In this document: one piece after another, positions 36,901 to 44,462 of the stretch
How positions within the stretch are numbered: the first letter of the stretch is position 1
How the letters are laid out: every line of letters starts with the position of its first letter
Assembly: GCF_011046555.1 (NCBI RefSeq)
Contig: NZ_CP049246.1
Coordinates: 2,542,001 to 2,606,000, forward strand
Length of the DNA stretch: 64,000 bases
Direction: 5' to 3'
From: Sphingobacterium lactis
GTDB taxonomy: Bacteria > Bacteroidota > Bacteroidia > Sphingobacteriales > Sphingobacteriaceae
Made by a program: the position numbers and the translations under genes
Notes under the pieces: generated by a model
What the model saw: only the letters and a program-made list of their open reading frames with translations
What the model was told of the DNA's origin: nothing
Databases searched by the model: none

Positions 36901-38375
36901 AATTGGCGGGATTCTCCAAAGGTGATGCCGACGTGCTGCGTAAGGCCATGGGTAAGAAGCAGAAGGCCGTTCTGGATAAGATGAAACCGAAGTTTGTTTC
37001 CCAAGCGGAAGCAAATGGGCACAATGCGAAGGTACTTGAGAAAATATGGACCGACTGGGAGGCATTTGCGAGTTATGCATTTAACAAATCCCACTCGACC
37101 TGCTATGCCTGGATTGCTTACCAAACAGCTTACCTGAAGGCGCACTATCCAGCGGAATACATGGCTGCGGTACTATCGAACAACATGAACGATATCAAGC
37201 AGGTTACCTTTTTTATGGAAGAATGTCGCCGGATGGGATTGACAGTCTTGGGGCCTGATGTGAACGAATCGCATTATAAGTTTACGGTAAATGACGAAGG
37301 GGCGATCCGCTTTGGTATGGGTGCCGTAAAAGGCGTGGGTGCAGGTGCAGTGGAAACGGTCGTGAACAGCCGCGCGAATGGACCTTATAAATCCATCTTT
37401 GACTTTGCAAAACGTGTTGATCTGCGTATGATCAACAAGAAAGCCTTTGAAAGTCTGGCCTACGGCGGTGGATTTGATTCTTTTACGGACACCCATCGTG
37501 CACAATATTTCTATTCCGATACCGATAACAGTTCCGGGATCGAGAAGGCAATAAAATTTGCGCATAAATTCAAGGATAATGAAAATTCGGCACAGGTCAG
37601 TCTTTTCGGTGCTGGGGGTGCTGTTGAACTACCAGAGCCTGTACTTGCGAGTTGTCCGCCTTGGGGACTGATCGAAAAGCTGAAATACGAAAAGGATGTA
37701 ATCGGTATCTATCTGACCAGCCATCCCTTGGACAATTATAAGTTTGAATTAAAACATTTCTGTCCGAATAACGTTACGGATTTACAGCTTATCAATAAGG
37801 TTAAAGCAGCGGAGGTCGATCAGGAAGTGCTGTTGGACTTTAACAGGATCAAGAACAAGGAGGTTGTGCTGGGAGGCATTGTGCAGATGGCCAACCATCG
37901 CGTTGCGAAATCAGGTAAGCCTTTCGGTTCTTTTGTTATTGAAGATTACTCGGAGTCCTTTGAAATCATGGTATTTGGCGAAGATTACGTGAAGTTCAAG
38001 GGCTACCTGCAGGAAGGTTATTTTGTGCAGATTCGCGGCCTGGTACAGGAGCGTTTCAAACAAGTGGGGAACTGGGGATTTGAATTGAAGAATATTCAAC
38101 TCCTTTCGGATTTGCGTGAAAAGATGGCCAAGAGTTTTACCATACAATTTCCATTGCATGCGCTGAATCATGAATTCTTGGATAATTTAGAGCGTACATT
38201 GAGCCATTGCCACATGGAAGGGCAGGAAGCAAGCTGCTCGTTGAAATTCATGATCATGGATGTGCAGGATGAACTCTCTATTGAGATGCCGGTTAAACGT
38301 CGTAAGATTTTCATAACGAATGAGTTTCTTGACAGTTTAGAGGCAATGGAAGGGGTTCGGTATAGATTAAATTGA
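33954..38375 (+). CDS. dnaE: DNA polymerase III alpha subunit fused to an N-terminal DnaQ-like proofreading exonuclease
   Basis: A 1473-residue replicative polymerase. Residues 1 to about 195 are a complete DEDDh exonuclease: Asp6 and Glu8 (FDTETTG), Asp105 (IGFDLNIMG), and His170 with Asp175 in an HxAxxD motif. After a linker come the PHP domain (about 255 on: FAHLHNHTQFSVL, then AMTDHGNMMGAFH), the catalytic palm with Asp686 and Asp688 (PDIDIDFD) and Asp853 (KMDFLGLKTLT), the finger region, an internal beta-clamp motif QVSLF at 1214-1218, and an OB-fold region (GGIVQMANHRVAKSGKPFGS). In most bacteria the proofreading epsilon subunit is a separate protein; here both activities share one chain. 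The gene is monocistronic, with trxA 107 bp downstream. Confidence 0.95.
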   Translation: MFIIFDTETTGLPKRWDAPITDTDNWPRCIQIAWQLHDEMGRLVEHQDYLIKPDGFNIPYDSEKIHGISTELAEAEGIPLTEVLVKFNEALGKAKFVVGQNIGFDLNIMGAEFYRYQVDSPMASMPVLDTCTEITAELLKLPGGRGGRYKLPNLTELHSYLFGVPFAEAHNATADVEATTRCFFELVRREVFTPSELQVDTGYFVEFKEENPAVVESVGLKHINLKAASDALRVQEPAGTQKVSIDADTLAAFKAANFAHLHNHTQFSVLQSTISIDSLIQAAAKHKMQAVAMTDHGNMMGAFHFVSKTLGHNKDVEAKQQEALEKGEEFDGTLIKPIVGCEFYVCEDRKDKTRKDNGYQVVFLAKNKKGYHNLAKMASVAYTEGFYYVPRIDKSTVEQYKEDLIVLSGNLNGEVPSKVLNIGETQAEEALIWWKEQFGDDFYIEIMRHGQEDENRVNDTLIQLAKKHDVKLIGTNNTYYVNKADAHAHDILLCVKDGEKLATPKGRGRGFRFGMPNQEYYFKSTEEMKAVFSDLPEAIINIQEVLDKVEIYSLNRDVLLPKFEIPEEFQHAEDLEDGGKRGENAFLRDLTYKGAARRYPEITDAIRERLDFELATIEKTGYPGYFLIVQDFIAEARKMGVSVGPGRGSAAGSAVAYCLGITNIDPILYDLLFERFLNPDRVSMPDIDIDFDDEGRGRVMQYVIDKYGASQVAQIITYGTMAAKSSIKDTARVLDLPLADANEIAKLIPNLKLSKIFNMEDKALKEVLRSEELEAVNRLKSLADGAGIEAETIKQARVLEGSMRNTGIHACGVIITPDDITNFVPVSLAKDSDLYVTQFDNSVVESAGLLKMDFLGLKTLTLIKDTVTNVKLSHGIDLDPDHFPIDDVKTYELFQRGETVGIFQYESPGMQKYMKELKPTVFADLIAMNALYRPGPMEYIPSFVKRKHGIEPIKYDLDACEEYLAETYGITVYQEQVMLLSQKLAGFSKGDADVLRKAMGKKQKAVLDKMKPKFVSQAEANGHNAKVLEKIWTDWEAFASYAFNKSHSTCYAWIAYQTAYLKAHYPAEYMAAVLSNNMNDIKQVTFFMEECRRMGLTVLGPDVNESHYKFTVNDEGAIRFGMGAVKGVGAGAVETVVNSRANGPYKSIFDFAKRVDLRMINKKAFESLAYGGGFDSFTDTHRAQYFYSDTDNSSGIEKAIKFAHKFKDNENSAQVSLFGAGGAVELPEPVLASCPPWGLIEKLKYEKDVIGIYLTSHPLDNYKFELKHFCPNNVTDLQLINKVKAAEVDQEVLLDFNRIKNKEVVLGGIVQMANHRVAKSGKPFGSFVIEDYSESFEIMVFGEDYVKFKGYLQEGYFVQIRGLVQERFKQVGNWGFELKNIQLLSDLREKMAKSFTIQFPLHALNHEFLDNLERTLSHCHMEGQEASCSLKFMIMDVQDELSIEMPVKRRKIFITNEFLDSLEAMEGVRYRLN

Positions 38376-38410
38376 TAGGCTATCAGAAAATTGTTTGGCA
38401 AAAACGAATA

Positions 38411-38428
38411 GCAATCGTTTGCGATTGC
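38411..38428 (+). promoter_or_regulatory. Hairpin just before the trxA -7 box
   Basis: GCAATCG (38411-38417), loop TTTG, CGATTGC (38422-38428), immediately followed by TTATATTTG. It could be a weak dnaE terminator or a binding site between the -33 and -7 regions of the trxA promoter. Confidence 0.45.
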
Positions 38429-38429
38429 T

Positions 38430-38437
38430 TATATTTG
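38430..38437 (+). promoter_or_regulatory. -7 promoter box for trxA
   Basis: TATATTTG matches TAnnTTTG exactly, 45 bp before the trxA start codon. A clear -33 element at standard spacing is not visible because a 7-bp hairpin occupies that space. Confidence 0.55.
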
Positions 38438-38482
38438 TGTATAATTATTAAATTGTAAAATCAAAAAATAAACATAATCAAT

Positions 38483-38800
38483 ATGGCATTAGAAATTACA
38501 GATGGCAACTTTGATGAAGTTGTATTAAAATCAGATAAACCCGTATTAATCGACTTTTGGGCAGAATGGTGTGGTCCATGCCGCATGGTTGGTCCATTGG
38601 TGGATGAATTGGCAACAGAATACGAAGGCAAAGCCGTAATCGGTAAGGTAAATGTGGATAATAACCCGGATATTTCCGTGCGTTACGGTATCCGTAATAT
38701 CCCTGCGTTGTTATACTTCAAGAACGGTGAGATCGTTGATAAACAAATTGGCGCCGTGCCGAAGTCTGTTTTAGCTGAGAAATTAGAAAAACAATTATAA
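38483..38800 (+). CDS. trxA: Thioredoxin
   Basis: 105 residues with the redox-active WCGPC at 29-33, the buried Asp of VLIDFWAEW and the cis-proline loop (IRNIPALLYFKNG). No signal peptide, so it is the cytosolic dithiol reductant for ribonucleotide reductase, peroxiredoxins and similar partners. It has its own probable promoter and terminator and stands between dnaE and a TonB-dependent receptor gene. Confidence 0.97.
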   Translation: MALEITDGNFDEVVLKSDKPVLIDFWAEWCGPCRMVGPLVDELATEYEGKAVIGKVNVDNNPDISVRYGIRNIPALLYFKNGEIVDKQIGAVPKSVLAEKLEKQL

Positions 38801-38816
38801 TTTTCGACAGAAATTG

Positions 38817-38844
38817 AAAAGCCGCTCAAAGAGCGGCTTTTTTT
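38817..38844. terminator. Bidirectional terminator between trxA and the TonB receptor gene
   Basis: AAAAGCCGCTC (38817-38827), 3-nt loop, GAGCGGCTTTT (38831-38841) with further T. It lies 17 bp after the trxA stop and 8 bp beyond the end of the convergent receptor gene at 38852, so it can serve both. Confidence 0.88.
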
Positions 38845-38851
38845 ATGTCTT

Positions 38852-40729
38852 TTATTTTAGCTGCAGTTGGTACTTGATCCCCAAGCTGCTCCATCGCGTA
38901 GGCATCGGAACTGCACCGACTTCGATGTATTCGGCATCGAATATATTCTGCACATCCAGGTAGATGTTAAGGTTCTTCCGGTTATAGCCGATCCGTGCAT
39001 CCGATATGAAATAGGAATTCGAGGATACACGCTCCAGTAAACGGTTGGCAGAACTCACCACCCAGGGCCCAAGTTGCACGATCGCATTGGCCTGGAATTG
39101 ATGTTTCAAGCTTTGAATGCCATATTTGATCGTTGTATAGTCCATGCTCTTGACGATGGAAGGATCCAGGTACGTATAGGCTAGGTTGACCTGAACCGAT
39201 TTCTGTTCTGCAAAAGGATAGTGCAGGCCAAGCGAGGTGAATACGCCATTGGTTTTGTTCTCGCCCAAGTTCTGCGCCTGGAAAGGTACATCGGTGCTGC
39301 TTCTCACCCAGTCGATAAAATTGCTGATATCCCGATAGAAATATCCCGCTTTGGCCGTAAAGTATCCTTTGTGGTAACTCAGGGACATTTCATGTTGCCA
39401 GGCCTGCTCGCTTTTCAGGTTGGGATTGCCGATGTTGCCGGGACGTTGGTTCAGGTAGAGGTCTGTAAAGGAAGGGATGCGTTGGCTTGCTCCCGAACTA
39501 GCCGATACTTTCCAGTTATCATCAATTAAATAACTGACATCCAACCCCGGAAAAACCTGCCAGTCATAATCGGAATTGTAATTCACATACGCCCCCAAGC
39601 TGATGATAAATTGCTTGAAATAATCCGTTCGGAATTCCGTAAAGAAGCCCAGGTTATTTCTGTCGTGATCGCCGATATTGGAGCTGTTGATCTTCTCCAT
39701 GCGGTTTTCAACCCCCAAACCCATACCGAAGTATTTAAATTGCTTGTGGGCATGCAATTCCGTTGAAAGGGTATGTGTGTAGTGTTGGCTTCTACCTTTG
39801 CTTAAATCGTCCTTGAAATAGCGGTAATCATCCTCGTTGTACCGGTAATTGATCCGTGGGTTCAGGTACCAGGTATCGGAAAGTTGATGCTGACTGGAGA
39901 TACTTCCCAGAAAGGTTTCTACGATTTCCTCGGAATTGATATCGCCGGGAGCTGCATAGAAACCATTTGCACCGAATTGATTATGGATATAGCCGGCCAA
40001 CATTTGGATTTTATTGCTGCCATTCAATTGGATGCTATTCTGATAATGGATCTTTTCATTGTCCGAAGCGCTGTTGAACCGCTGCCCATTACTGTGTTCC
40101 TTAGTGAAATAAACTTGGTGTTGATGGCTCTTCTTTGCAAACGTACCGCCGACCTGCACCCCGGTGCCGTAGTAAATGCCGTCACCATCGGATTCCTCGA
40201 CGGGTTTAAAGTTGGAACCGGTGTAGAGATGTGCGAATAGACTGTTTCCCTCCACTTGTTTTGTCACGATATTTATCGCACCGGTCAACCCATTGATGCC
40301 ATAGATCCGGGAAGTTGGCCCCCGTAATATTTCAATGCGCTCGATGGCTTCCGTCGGTATCGGAATATTGAGCATGTGGTGTCCTGTTTGTGGATCGGAT
40401 AGCTTGATGCCATTGATCAGGACAAGCGACTGCTCAAAACTACCTCCATCAATACCTATATCGGCCTGTGTGCCGAATGGGCCACGCTGACGGATGTCCA
40501 ATCCCGGTACATAACGCAGAACTTCGGCAATGCTGACGCTGGGCAAATGCTGCAGATCCTTTTGCGTGAGGACATGGATGTTTCTGCTATGTTGATTGAA
40601 GGGAATCTGGAATCTATTTTCTTGGATCAATACTTCATTGATCGTTGTTGTTGTGTCGGTAAGAGAGTTTTGCGCTAAAAGCACTGAAGGAAGTAGGGAA
40701 GCGGCAAGTAATAATTTTTTAGTTAACAT
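38852..40729 (-). CDS. TonB-dependent outer-membrane receptor, BtuB-like
   Basis: 625 residues from the ATG at 40729, which begins a signal peptide (MLTKKLLLAASLLPSVLLAQ). A longer TTG start at 40747 would overlap the -7 box at 40745-40752 and is rejected. The plug domain (about 45-150: SVSIAEVLRYVPGLDIRQRG, then LVLINGIKLSDP, then IERIEILRGPTSRIYG) is followed by a 22-strand barrel ending in an aromatic-rich strand. Size and plug resemble BtuB and other small-ligand receptors rather than the 1000-residue SusC type. There is no cobalamin or iron gene beside it, so the ligand is open. The upstream S1/P1-like gene ends 50 bp before its start. Confidence 0.88.
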   Translation of the reverse strand: MLTKKLLLAASLLPSVLLAQNSLTDTTTTINEVLIQENRFQIPFNQHSRNIHVLTQKDLQHLPSVSIAEVLRYVPGLDIRQRGPFGTQADIGIDGGSFEQSLVLINGIKLSDPQTGHHMLNIPIPTEAIERIEILRGPTSRIYGINGLTGAINIVTKQVEGNSLFAHLYTGSNFKPVEESDGDGIYYGTGVQVGGTFAKKSHQHQVYFTKEHSNGQRFNSASDNEKIHYQNSIQLNGSNKIQMLAGYIHNQFGANGFYAAPGDINSEEIVETFLGSISSQHQLSDTWYLNPRINYRYNEDDYRYFKDDLSKGRSQHYTHTLSTELHAHKQFKYFGMGLGVENRMEKINSSNIGDHDRNNLGFFTEFRTDYFKQFIISLGAYVNYNSDYDWQVFPGLDVSYLIDDNWKVSASSGASQRIPSFTDLYLNQRPGNIGNPNLKSEQAWQHEMSLSYHKGYFTAKAGYFYRDISNFIDWVRSSTDVPFQAQNLGENKTNGVFTSLGLHYPFAEQKSVQVNLAYTYLDPSIVKSMDYTTIKYGIQSLKHQFQANAIVQLGPWVVSSANRLLERVSSNSYFISDARIGYNRKNLNIYLDVQNIFDAEYIEVGAVPMPTRWSSLGIKYQLQLK

Positions 40730-40744
40730 ATGTATTGATTTTGG

Positions 40745-40752
40745 CAAAAGTA
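40745..40752 (-). promoter_or_regulatory. -7 promoter box for the TonB receptor gene
   Basis: CAAAAGTA on the plus strand, TACTTTTG on the minus strand, an exact TAnnTTTG. It lies 16-23 bp upstream of the receptor ATG at 40729, giving a very short leader. No good -33 match was found. Confidence 0.4.
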
Positions 40753-40778
40753 ACCAAATGTTCGGATTGCACCATACA

Positions 40779-41720
40779 TTAATGCCATTCTTCTCGTTTC
40801 AGACGGGTATTTAAATGTTTAACCGATACCGTGTCCATGGTTTGGGGGATTTTAGGGCTGAGGTGGATATTGGGTTGACCAGCATCGACCCATGCTGAAA
40901 ACCACATGGACCCTAAAGCATGGACGGATTTTCGCATCTGGCGTTCAACCAGACCGTTCATCCTTTGATGGTAGGCATGGACGTAAAAATTGGAATAACT
41001 GTAATTGATGGTGTTTCCCCGTTGATGATAAGCTTTTTGTTGGTAGCTGGGGATTTGTTCGGAAAGTCTCTTTTCCAGCAGCAATACCGAATCCAATGCG
41101 GCGTGGCTATCCAATATTGTCTGCCAGGAATAGCTTTTGATATCATCGATGTAGCTGGCACTGCCGACCAAAAAATTATAATCCTTGCTGAACAATTCCG
41201 GGATTCGTGTTTCCCAAAGGGCATGTATGCCCGGCTGACCCGTCAGGTGTCCGTTATAATTGCTCGTGGTGTGTAGTGGGACATGGGCGTCGGCGATGTA
41301 ATGCCCGAGGTCTGATGCATGCCGTAGGATTGCCCGCGTGTTGTATTGTTTATAGGCACTCACCAGCTTTTGATAAGTCAAGTCAATCTGCCACGGAAGA
41401 ATTCCCTTCTGCAGGATCTGCTGCTGGTCTGTCCGCTTTTTTATTTTATACCACGGAACCATTAATGAATCCGTAGGTAGGGAATGGAGATCCAGATTGA
41501 TGTAATGCCGTACGGCTTCATCTGGATCTACGTAGACTCTTTTGTCGGCATTTATGGCCATCTCCCGGATTTGGTTGCTGTATCGCTTAAAGAAAATATT
41601 GAGCGGTTGGGGGAGGGTGTAGATGGCGTTAAGGTTGATCAGCCGATGGACATGGAACCCCCATGCGGCCAGAAAAAATGGGCATAGCAGGATAATGCCG
41701 ATCAGGTATACCTTTTTCAT
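40779..41720 (-). CDS. Exported S1/P1 nuclease-like or zinc-dependent phospholipase C-like protein
   Basis: 313 residues with a signal peptide ending before Trp20. The mature protein would begin WGFHVHR, and in S1/P1 nucleases and phospholipase C the N-terminal Trp and the nearby His bind zinc. Other metal-ligand candidates are in RHASDLGHYIADAHVPLHTT and ALWETRIPE, in family order. The family acts on phosphodiesters of nucleic acid or phospholipid; which applies cannot be read. It is periplasmic or secreted. The gene lies 49 bp upstream of the TonB receptor on the same strand, so a nutrient-scavenging pair is possible. Confidence 0.75.
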   Translation of the reverse strand: MKKVYLIGIILLCPFFLAAWGFHVHRLINLNAIYTLPQPLNIFFKRYSNQIREMAINADKRVYVDPDEAVRHYINLDLHSLPTDSLMVPWYKIKKRTDQQQILQKGILPWQIDLTYQKLVSAYKQYNTRAILRHASDLGHYIADAHVPLHTTSNYNGHLTGQPGIHALWETRIPELFSKDYNFLVGSASYIDDIKSYSWQTILDSHAALDSVLLLEKRLSEQIPSYQQKAYHQRGNTINYSYSNFYVHAYHQRMNGLVERQMRKSVHALGSMWFSAWVDAGQPNIHLSPKIPQTMDTVSVKHLNTRLKREEWH

Positions 41721-41832
41721 CAGGATTTGTAGGTATTTATCGTAATTTACTATTTTTTTATGGAAGGTTAATATGAATTAATGGCACATATTGGATGAAA
41801 TTTGTTACTTTGTTGAGTCAATCGAAAGATCA

Positions 41833-42819
41833 ATGAAAATATTATATGCTGTTCAGGGTACGGGAAATGGACATTTATGTAGAGCCATCGACATAATTCC
41901 CTGTCTTAGAGCGTTTGCGGAGGTCGATGTATTGGTGAGTGGTATTCAAGCGGATATCCAACTCCCATTTGAGGTGAAATACCGATACCACGGTTTGAGT
42001 TTTATTTTCGGGAAAACGGGAGGTGTGGATCTCTGGAAGACTTTCATGAGTTCTACCGTCCGGAAATTCGTCAAGGAAGTGAATGCCGTTCCAGTGGAAC
42101 AATACGATTTGGTGATCAATGATTTTGAACCGATTTCGGCATGGGGAAGTTACTTTAAGGAAAAGCCCTGCATTGGCTTGAGCCACCAGATCGGCGCCTT
42201 TGATCCGGCAAGTCCGAAACCGGAGGAAACGGATATGTTGGGTAAGTTTATCATGAAGAACTACGCCCCATCCACCCATTCCTATGGTTTCCACTTCAAA
42301 TCCTATGCTCCACATATCTTTACACCGGTAATCAGGCAATCTGTTCGGCAATTGGAACCGCGGGATTTAGGGCATTATACGGTTTACCTGCCATCCTATG
42401 ATGATGCACACTTGCTTAAACAATTATCGAAGTTCCCCGACGTTAAGTGGGAAGTGTTCTCCAAACATAATAAGAAGCCGTTCAAATTAAAGAATGTCTC
42501 CATTAACCCGATCAATAGCGATGCGTTTGTCCAGAGCATGGCGGATTCATCTGGTGTGCTGTGCGGTGCAGGATTTGAAACGCCGGCGGAGGCCCTACAC
42601 CTCGGGAAGAAGTTGTTGGTAATTCCCATGAAGAACCAATACGAACAGCACCTCAATGCGGCTTCGCTTGAGGAAATAGGGGTGCCTGTTATTAAGAGTT
42701 TAAAGAAGAAGTATGATCTGGAGATTGAATCCTGGTTGAACGCAAGATCGCGTGTGAACGTGGATTATCAAGATTGTACGGCCGATATTGTTGAGAAAAT
42801 AATTAAAAATCACAGCTAA
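41833..42819 (+). CDS. Glycosyltransferase, GT28/MurG-like fold (MJ1255 type)
   Basis: 328 residues from the ATG at 41833; the frame is open upstream only from a TTG. The N-terminal Rossmann half opens KILYAVQGTGNGHLCRA, the Gly-rich acceptor loop of this group, and the C-terminal donor half contains SSGVLCGAGFETPAEALHLG with KKLLVIPMKNQYEQHLNA, the nucleotide-sugar signature. This matches the Glyco_trans_1_3 group (PF13528), whose members have largely unknown acceptors. Soluble or membrane-associated. The FKBP gene begins 1 bp after its stop and an aldo/keto reductase follows, so three genes seem co-transcribed. Confidence 0.82.
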   Translation: MKILYAVQGTGNGHLCRAIDIIPCLRAFAEVDVLVSGIQADIQLPFEVKYRYHGLSFIFGKTGGVDLWKTFMSSTVRKFVKEVNAVPVEQYDLVINDFEPISAWGSYFKEKPCIGLSHQIGAFDPASPKPEETDMLGKFIMKNYAPSTHSYGFHFKSYAPHIFTPVIRQSVRQLEPRDLGHYTVYLPSYDDAHLLKQLSKFPDVKWEVFSKHNKKPFKLKNVSINPINSDAFVQSMADSSGVLCGAGFETPAEALHLGKKLLVIPMKNQYEQHLNAASLEEIGVPVIKSLKKKYDLEIESWLNARSRVNVDYQDCTADIVEKIIKNHS

Positions 42820-42820
42820 C

Positions 42821-43495
42821 ATGAAATACATTTTTGGCATGCTGATCGGGGTTTGCTGCTTTACGCAGACCCACGGACAGAAATTGAAGACAGCGAACGA
42901 CTCTCTGTCGTACGCTTTGGGACAAGATATCGGTGCATCACTGAAAAAGATGGAGATACCCTTGGAAAAGGATAAATTTCTGTTGGCCATATCCCATATC
43001 CTGGAAGGCAAGAAACAATTGATCCCGGAAGAGAAGCGGGGAGAGGTGCTGAATTCTGGTCTGGAACGGGTAGAGAAAGAACGTATAGCTGCCAAGAAAA
43101 AAGCATCTGAGGAGTTTTTTGCCAAGAACAAAAAGAACCCGAAGATTGTTGAAACTAAAGAAGGCTTACAATATGAAGTATTGACTGAAGGATCGGGTAT
43201 CCGTCCGAAATTGGATGACCGTATTCTCGTGCATTATACCGGTAAGGTCTACAATGGCGAAACTTTTGACGATTCCTACAAACGCGGCGAACCCCTGGAG
43301 CTGAATCTCCAAGGCGTCATCGAAGGATGGAAAATCGGAATCCCATTGATGCGCGAAGGGGCAAAATATCGTTTCTACATCCCGTATAATCTCGGCTATG
43401 GCGAGCGCGGCAGCGGACCGATTCCTGCATTCAGTACCTTGATATTTGATGTTGAGCTTATCGATATAAAATCAACAAAAGAAGATGCAGTATAA
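42821..43495 (+). CDS. FKBP-type peptidyl-prolyl isomerase, exported
   Basis: 224 residues: a signal peptide (MKYIFGMLIGVCCFTQTHGQ), an N-terminal helical dimerisation domain (about 25-110, YALGQDIGASLKK and a Lys-rich helix), and a C-terminal FKBP domain (about 130-215: RILVHYTGKVYNGETFDDSY, then VIEGWKIGIPLMREGAKY, then GYGERGSGPIPAFSTLIFDV). The layout is that of FkpA and Mip, periplasmic folding helpers. The IPPN loop is IPAF here, a small deviation. It starts 1 bp after the glycosyltransferase stop and overlaps the next gene by 11 bp. Confidence 0.93.
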   Translation: MKYIFGMLIGVCCFTQTHGQKLKTANDSLSYALGQDIGASLKKMEIPLEKDKFLLAISHILEGKKQLIPEEKRGEVLNSGLERVEKERIAAKKKASEEFFAKNKKNPKIVETKEGLQYEVLTEGSGIRPKLDDRILVHYTGKVYNGETFDDSYKRGEPLELNLQGVIEGWKIGIPLMREGAKYRFYIPYNLGYGERGSGPIPAFSTLIFDVELIDIKSTKEDAV

Positions 43496-44387
43496 TCAAC
43501 TTGGAAAATCAACTTTAGAAATTTCAACCATTGGCCTAGGGGGAATGTCCCTGGTGCCAGGAAAAGAAAAGGTAAACGGTAATATACTTGCCCAAATAAA
43601 AGACTTTGGGATCAACTATCTCGATACCTCCGACTTGTATGATCGAGGGGAGAATGAGAAGGGAATTGGTAAACTGATTTCAGGCGAGCGACAAGATTGG
43701 ATATTAGCGACCAAGGTCGGTAATAAATGGAAAGAGGACGGTAGTGGATGGGATTGGGCACCCAGTAAAGCCTATATCCTGAAAGCTGTTGAAGACTCTC
43801 TAAAGCGTTTGAAAACGAATTACATCGATCTTTATCAATTGCATGGCGGTACGCTGGAGGATCCATATGATGAGATCGTGGAAGCCTTTGAGCAATTGGT
43901 TAAAGAAGGGAAGATTCGGTATTATGGCATATCGTCCATTCGTCCGAATGTATTCTTGAAGTATGCTGAAGATAGTCAGATTGTTTCCAACATGATGCAG
44001 TACAGCTTGTTAGATCGCCGACCTGAAGAATACCTTCAACAATTGAAATCGAAAGGTGTATCGGTTCTGGCGCGCGGATCGGTGGCTCAGGGGCTATTGG
44101 TGGACAAGCCCGCCATGGAATATCAGGAGTACTCAGCAGGCCAGGTCGATACCGTACAGCAGCACCTCGCAGACATCGCAGAAAAACATGGTGTATCCAA
44201 GTTGGCGTTGGCCATCAAATACCCGTTATTGCACGATGCCGTTGCGGCAAGTGTGGTCGGAATCCGGACGGAAGACCAGGCAGCCGATTTGGGAAAGGCC
44301 ATCCAGGATCTGGACAAGGTATCCCTGGACCTGTATGACCCGATCTTAAAGAGTTTATCAGCGAAGAAATATACAAGTCATCGATAA
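43485..44387 (+). CDS. Aldo/keto reductase
   Basis: 300 residues with an (alpha/beta)8 barrel of the AKR superfamily. The catalytic tetrad positions appear as Asp and Tyr in YLDTSDLYDRGENE, Lys in WILATKVG and His in DLYQLHGG; the NADPH-binding end has VVGIRTEDQAADLGKAI. It reduces an unidentified carbonyl with NADPH in the cytoplasm. Its start codon lies inside the end of the FKBP gene, so translation is probably coupled. The transcript ends at the large palindrome 44408-44462. Confidence 0.9.
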   Translation: MQYNQLGKSTLEISTIGLGGMSLVPGKEKVNGNILAQIKDFGINYLDTSDLYDRGENEKGIGKLISGERQDWILATKVGNKWKEDGSGWDWAPSKAYILKAVEDSLKRLKTNYIDLYQLHGGTLEDPYDEIVEAFEQLVKEGKIRYYGISSIRPNVFLKYAEDSQIVSNMMQYSLLDRRPEEYLQQLKSKGVSVLARGSVAQGLLVDKPAMEYQEYSAGQVDTVQQHLADIAEKHGVSKLALAIKYPLLHDAVAASVVGIRTEDQAADLGKAIQDLDKVSLDLYDPILKSLSAKKYTSHR

Positions 44388-44407
44388 TCTAGAAGATTAG
44401 CTTATTG

Positions 44408-44462
44408 ATACTTTAAATAACAAAATGCCCGGAACTTCCGGGCATTTTGTTATTTAAAGTAT
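44408..44462. terminator. Very long perfect palindrome, bidirectional terminator
   Basis: Two perfectly complementary 27-nt arms around a single centre base at 44435, with the core ATGCCCGGAA/TTCCGGGCAT and long A/T flanks. It begins 20 bp after the aldo/keto reductase stop, and its right arm contains the stop and last four codons of convergent kdsB (stop at 44450-44452). The A/T flanks give a T-rich tract on both strands. Confidence 0.92.

Noticed and set aside
41875..42351. 158-residue minus-strand frame inside the glycosyltransferase gene
   Set aside because: Shadow of a well-supported glycosyltransferase.
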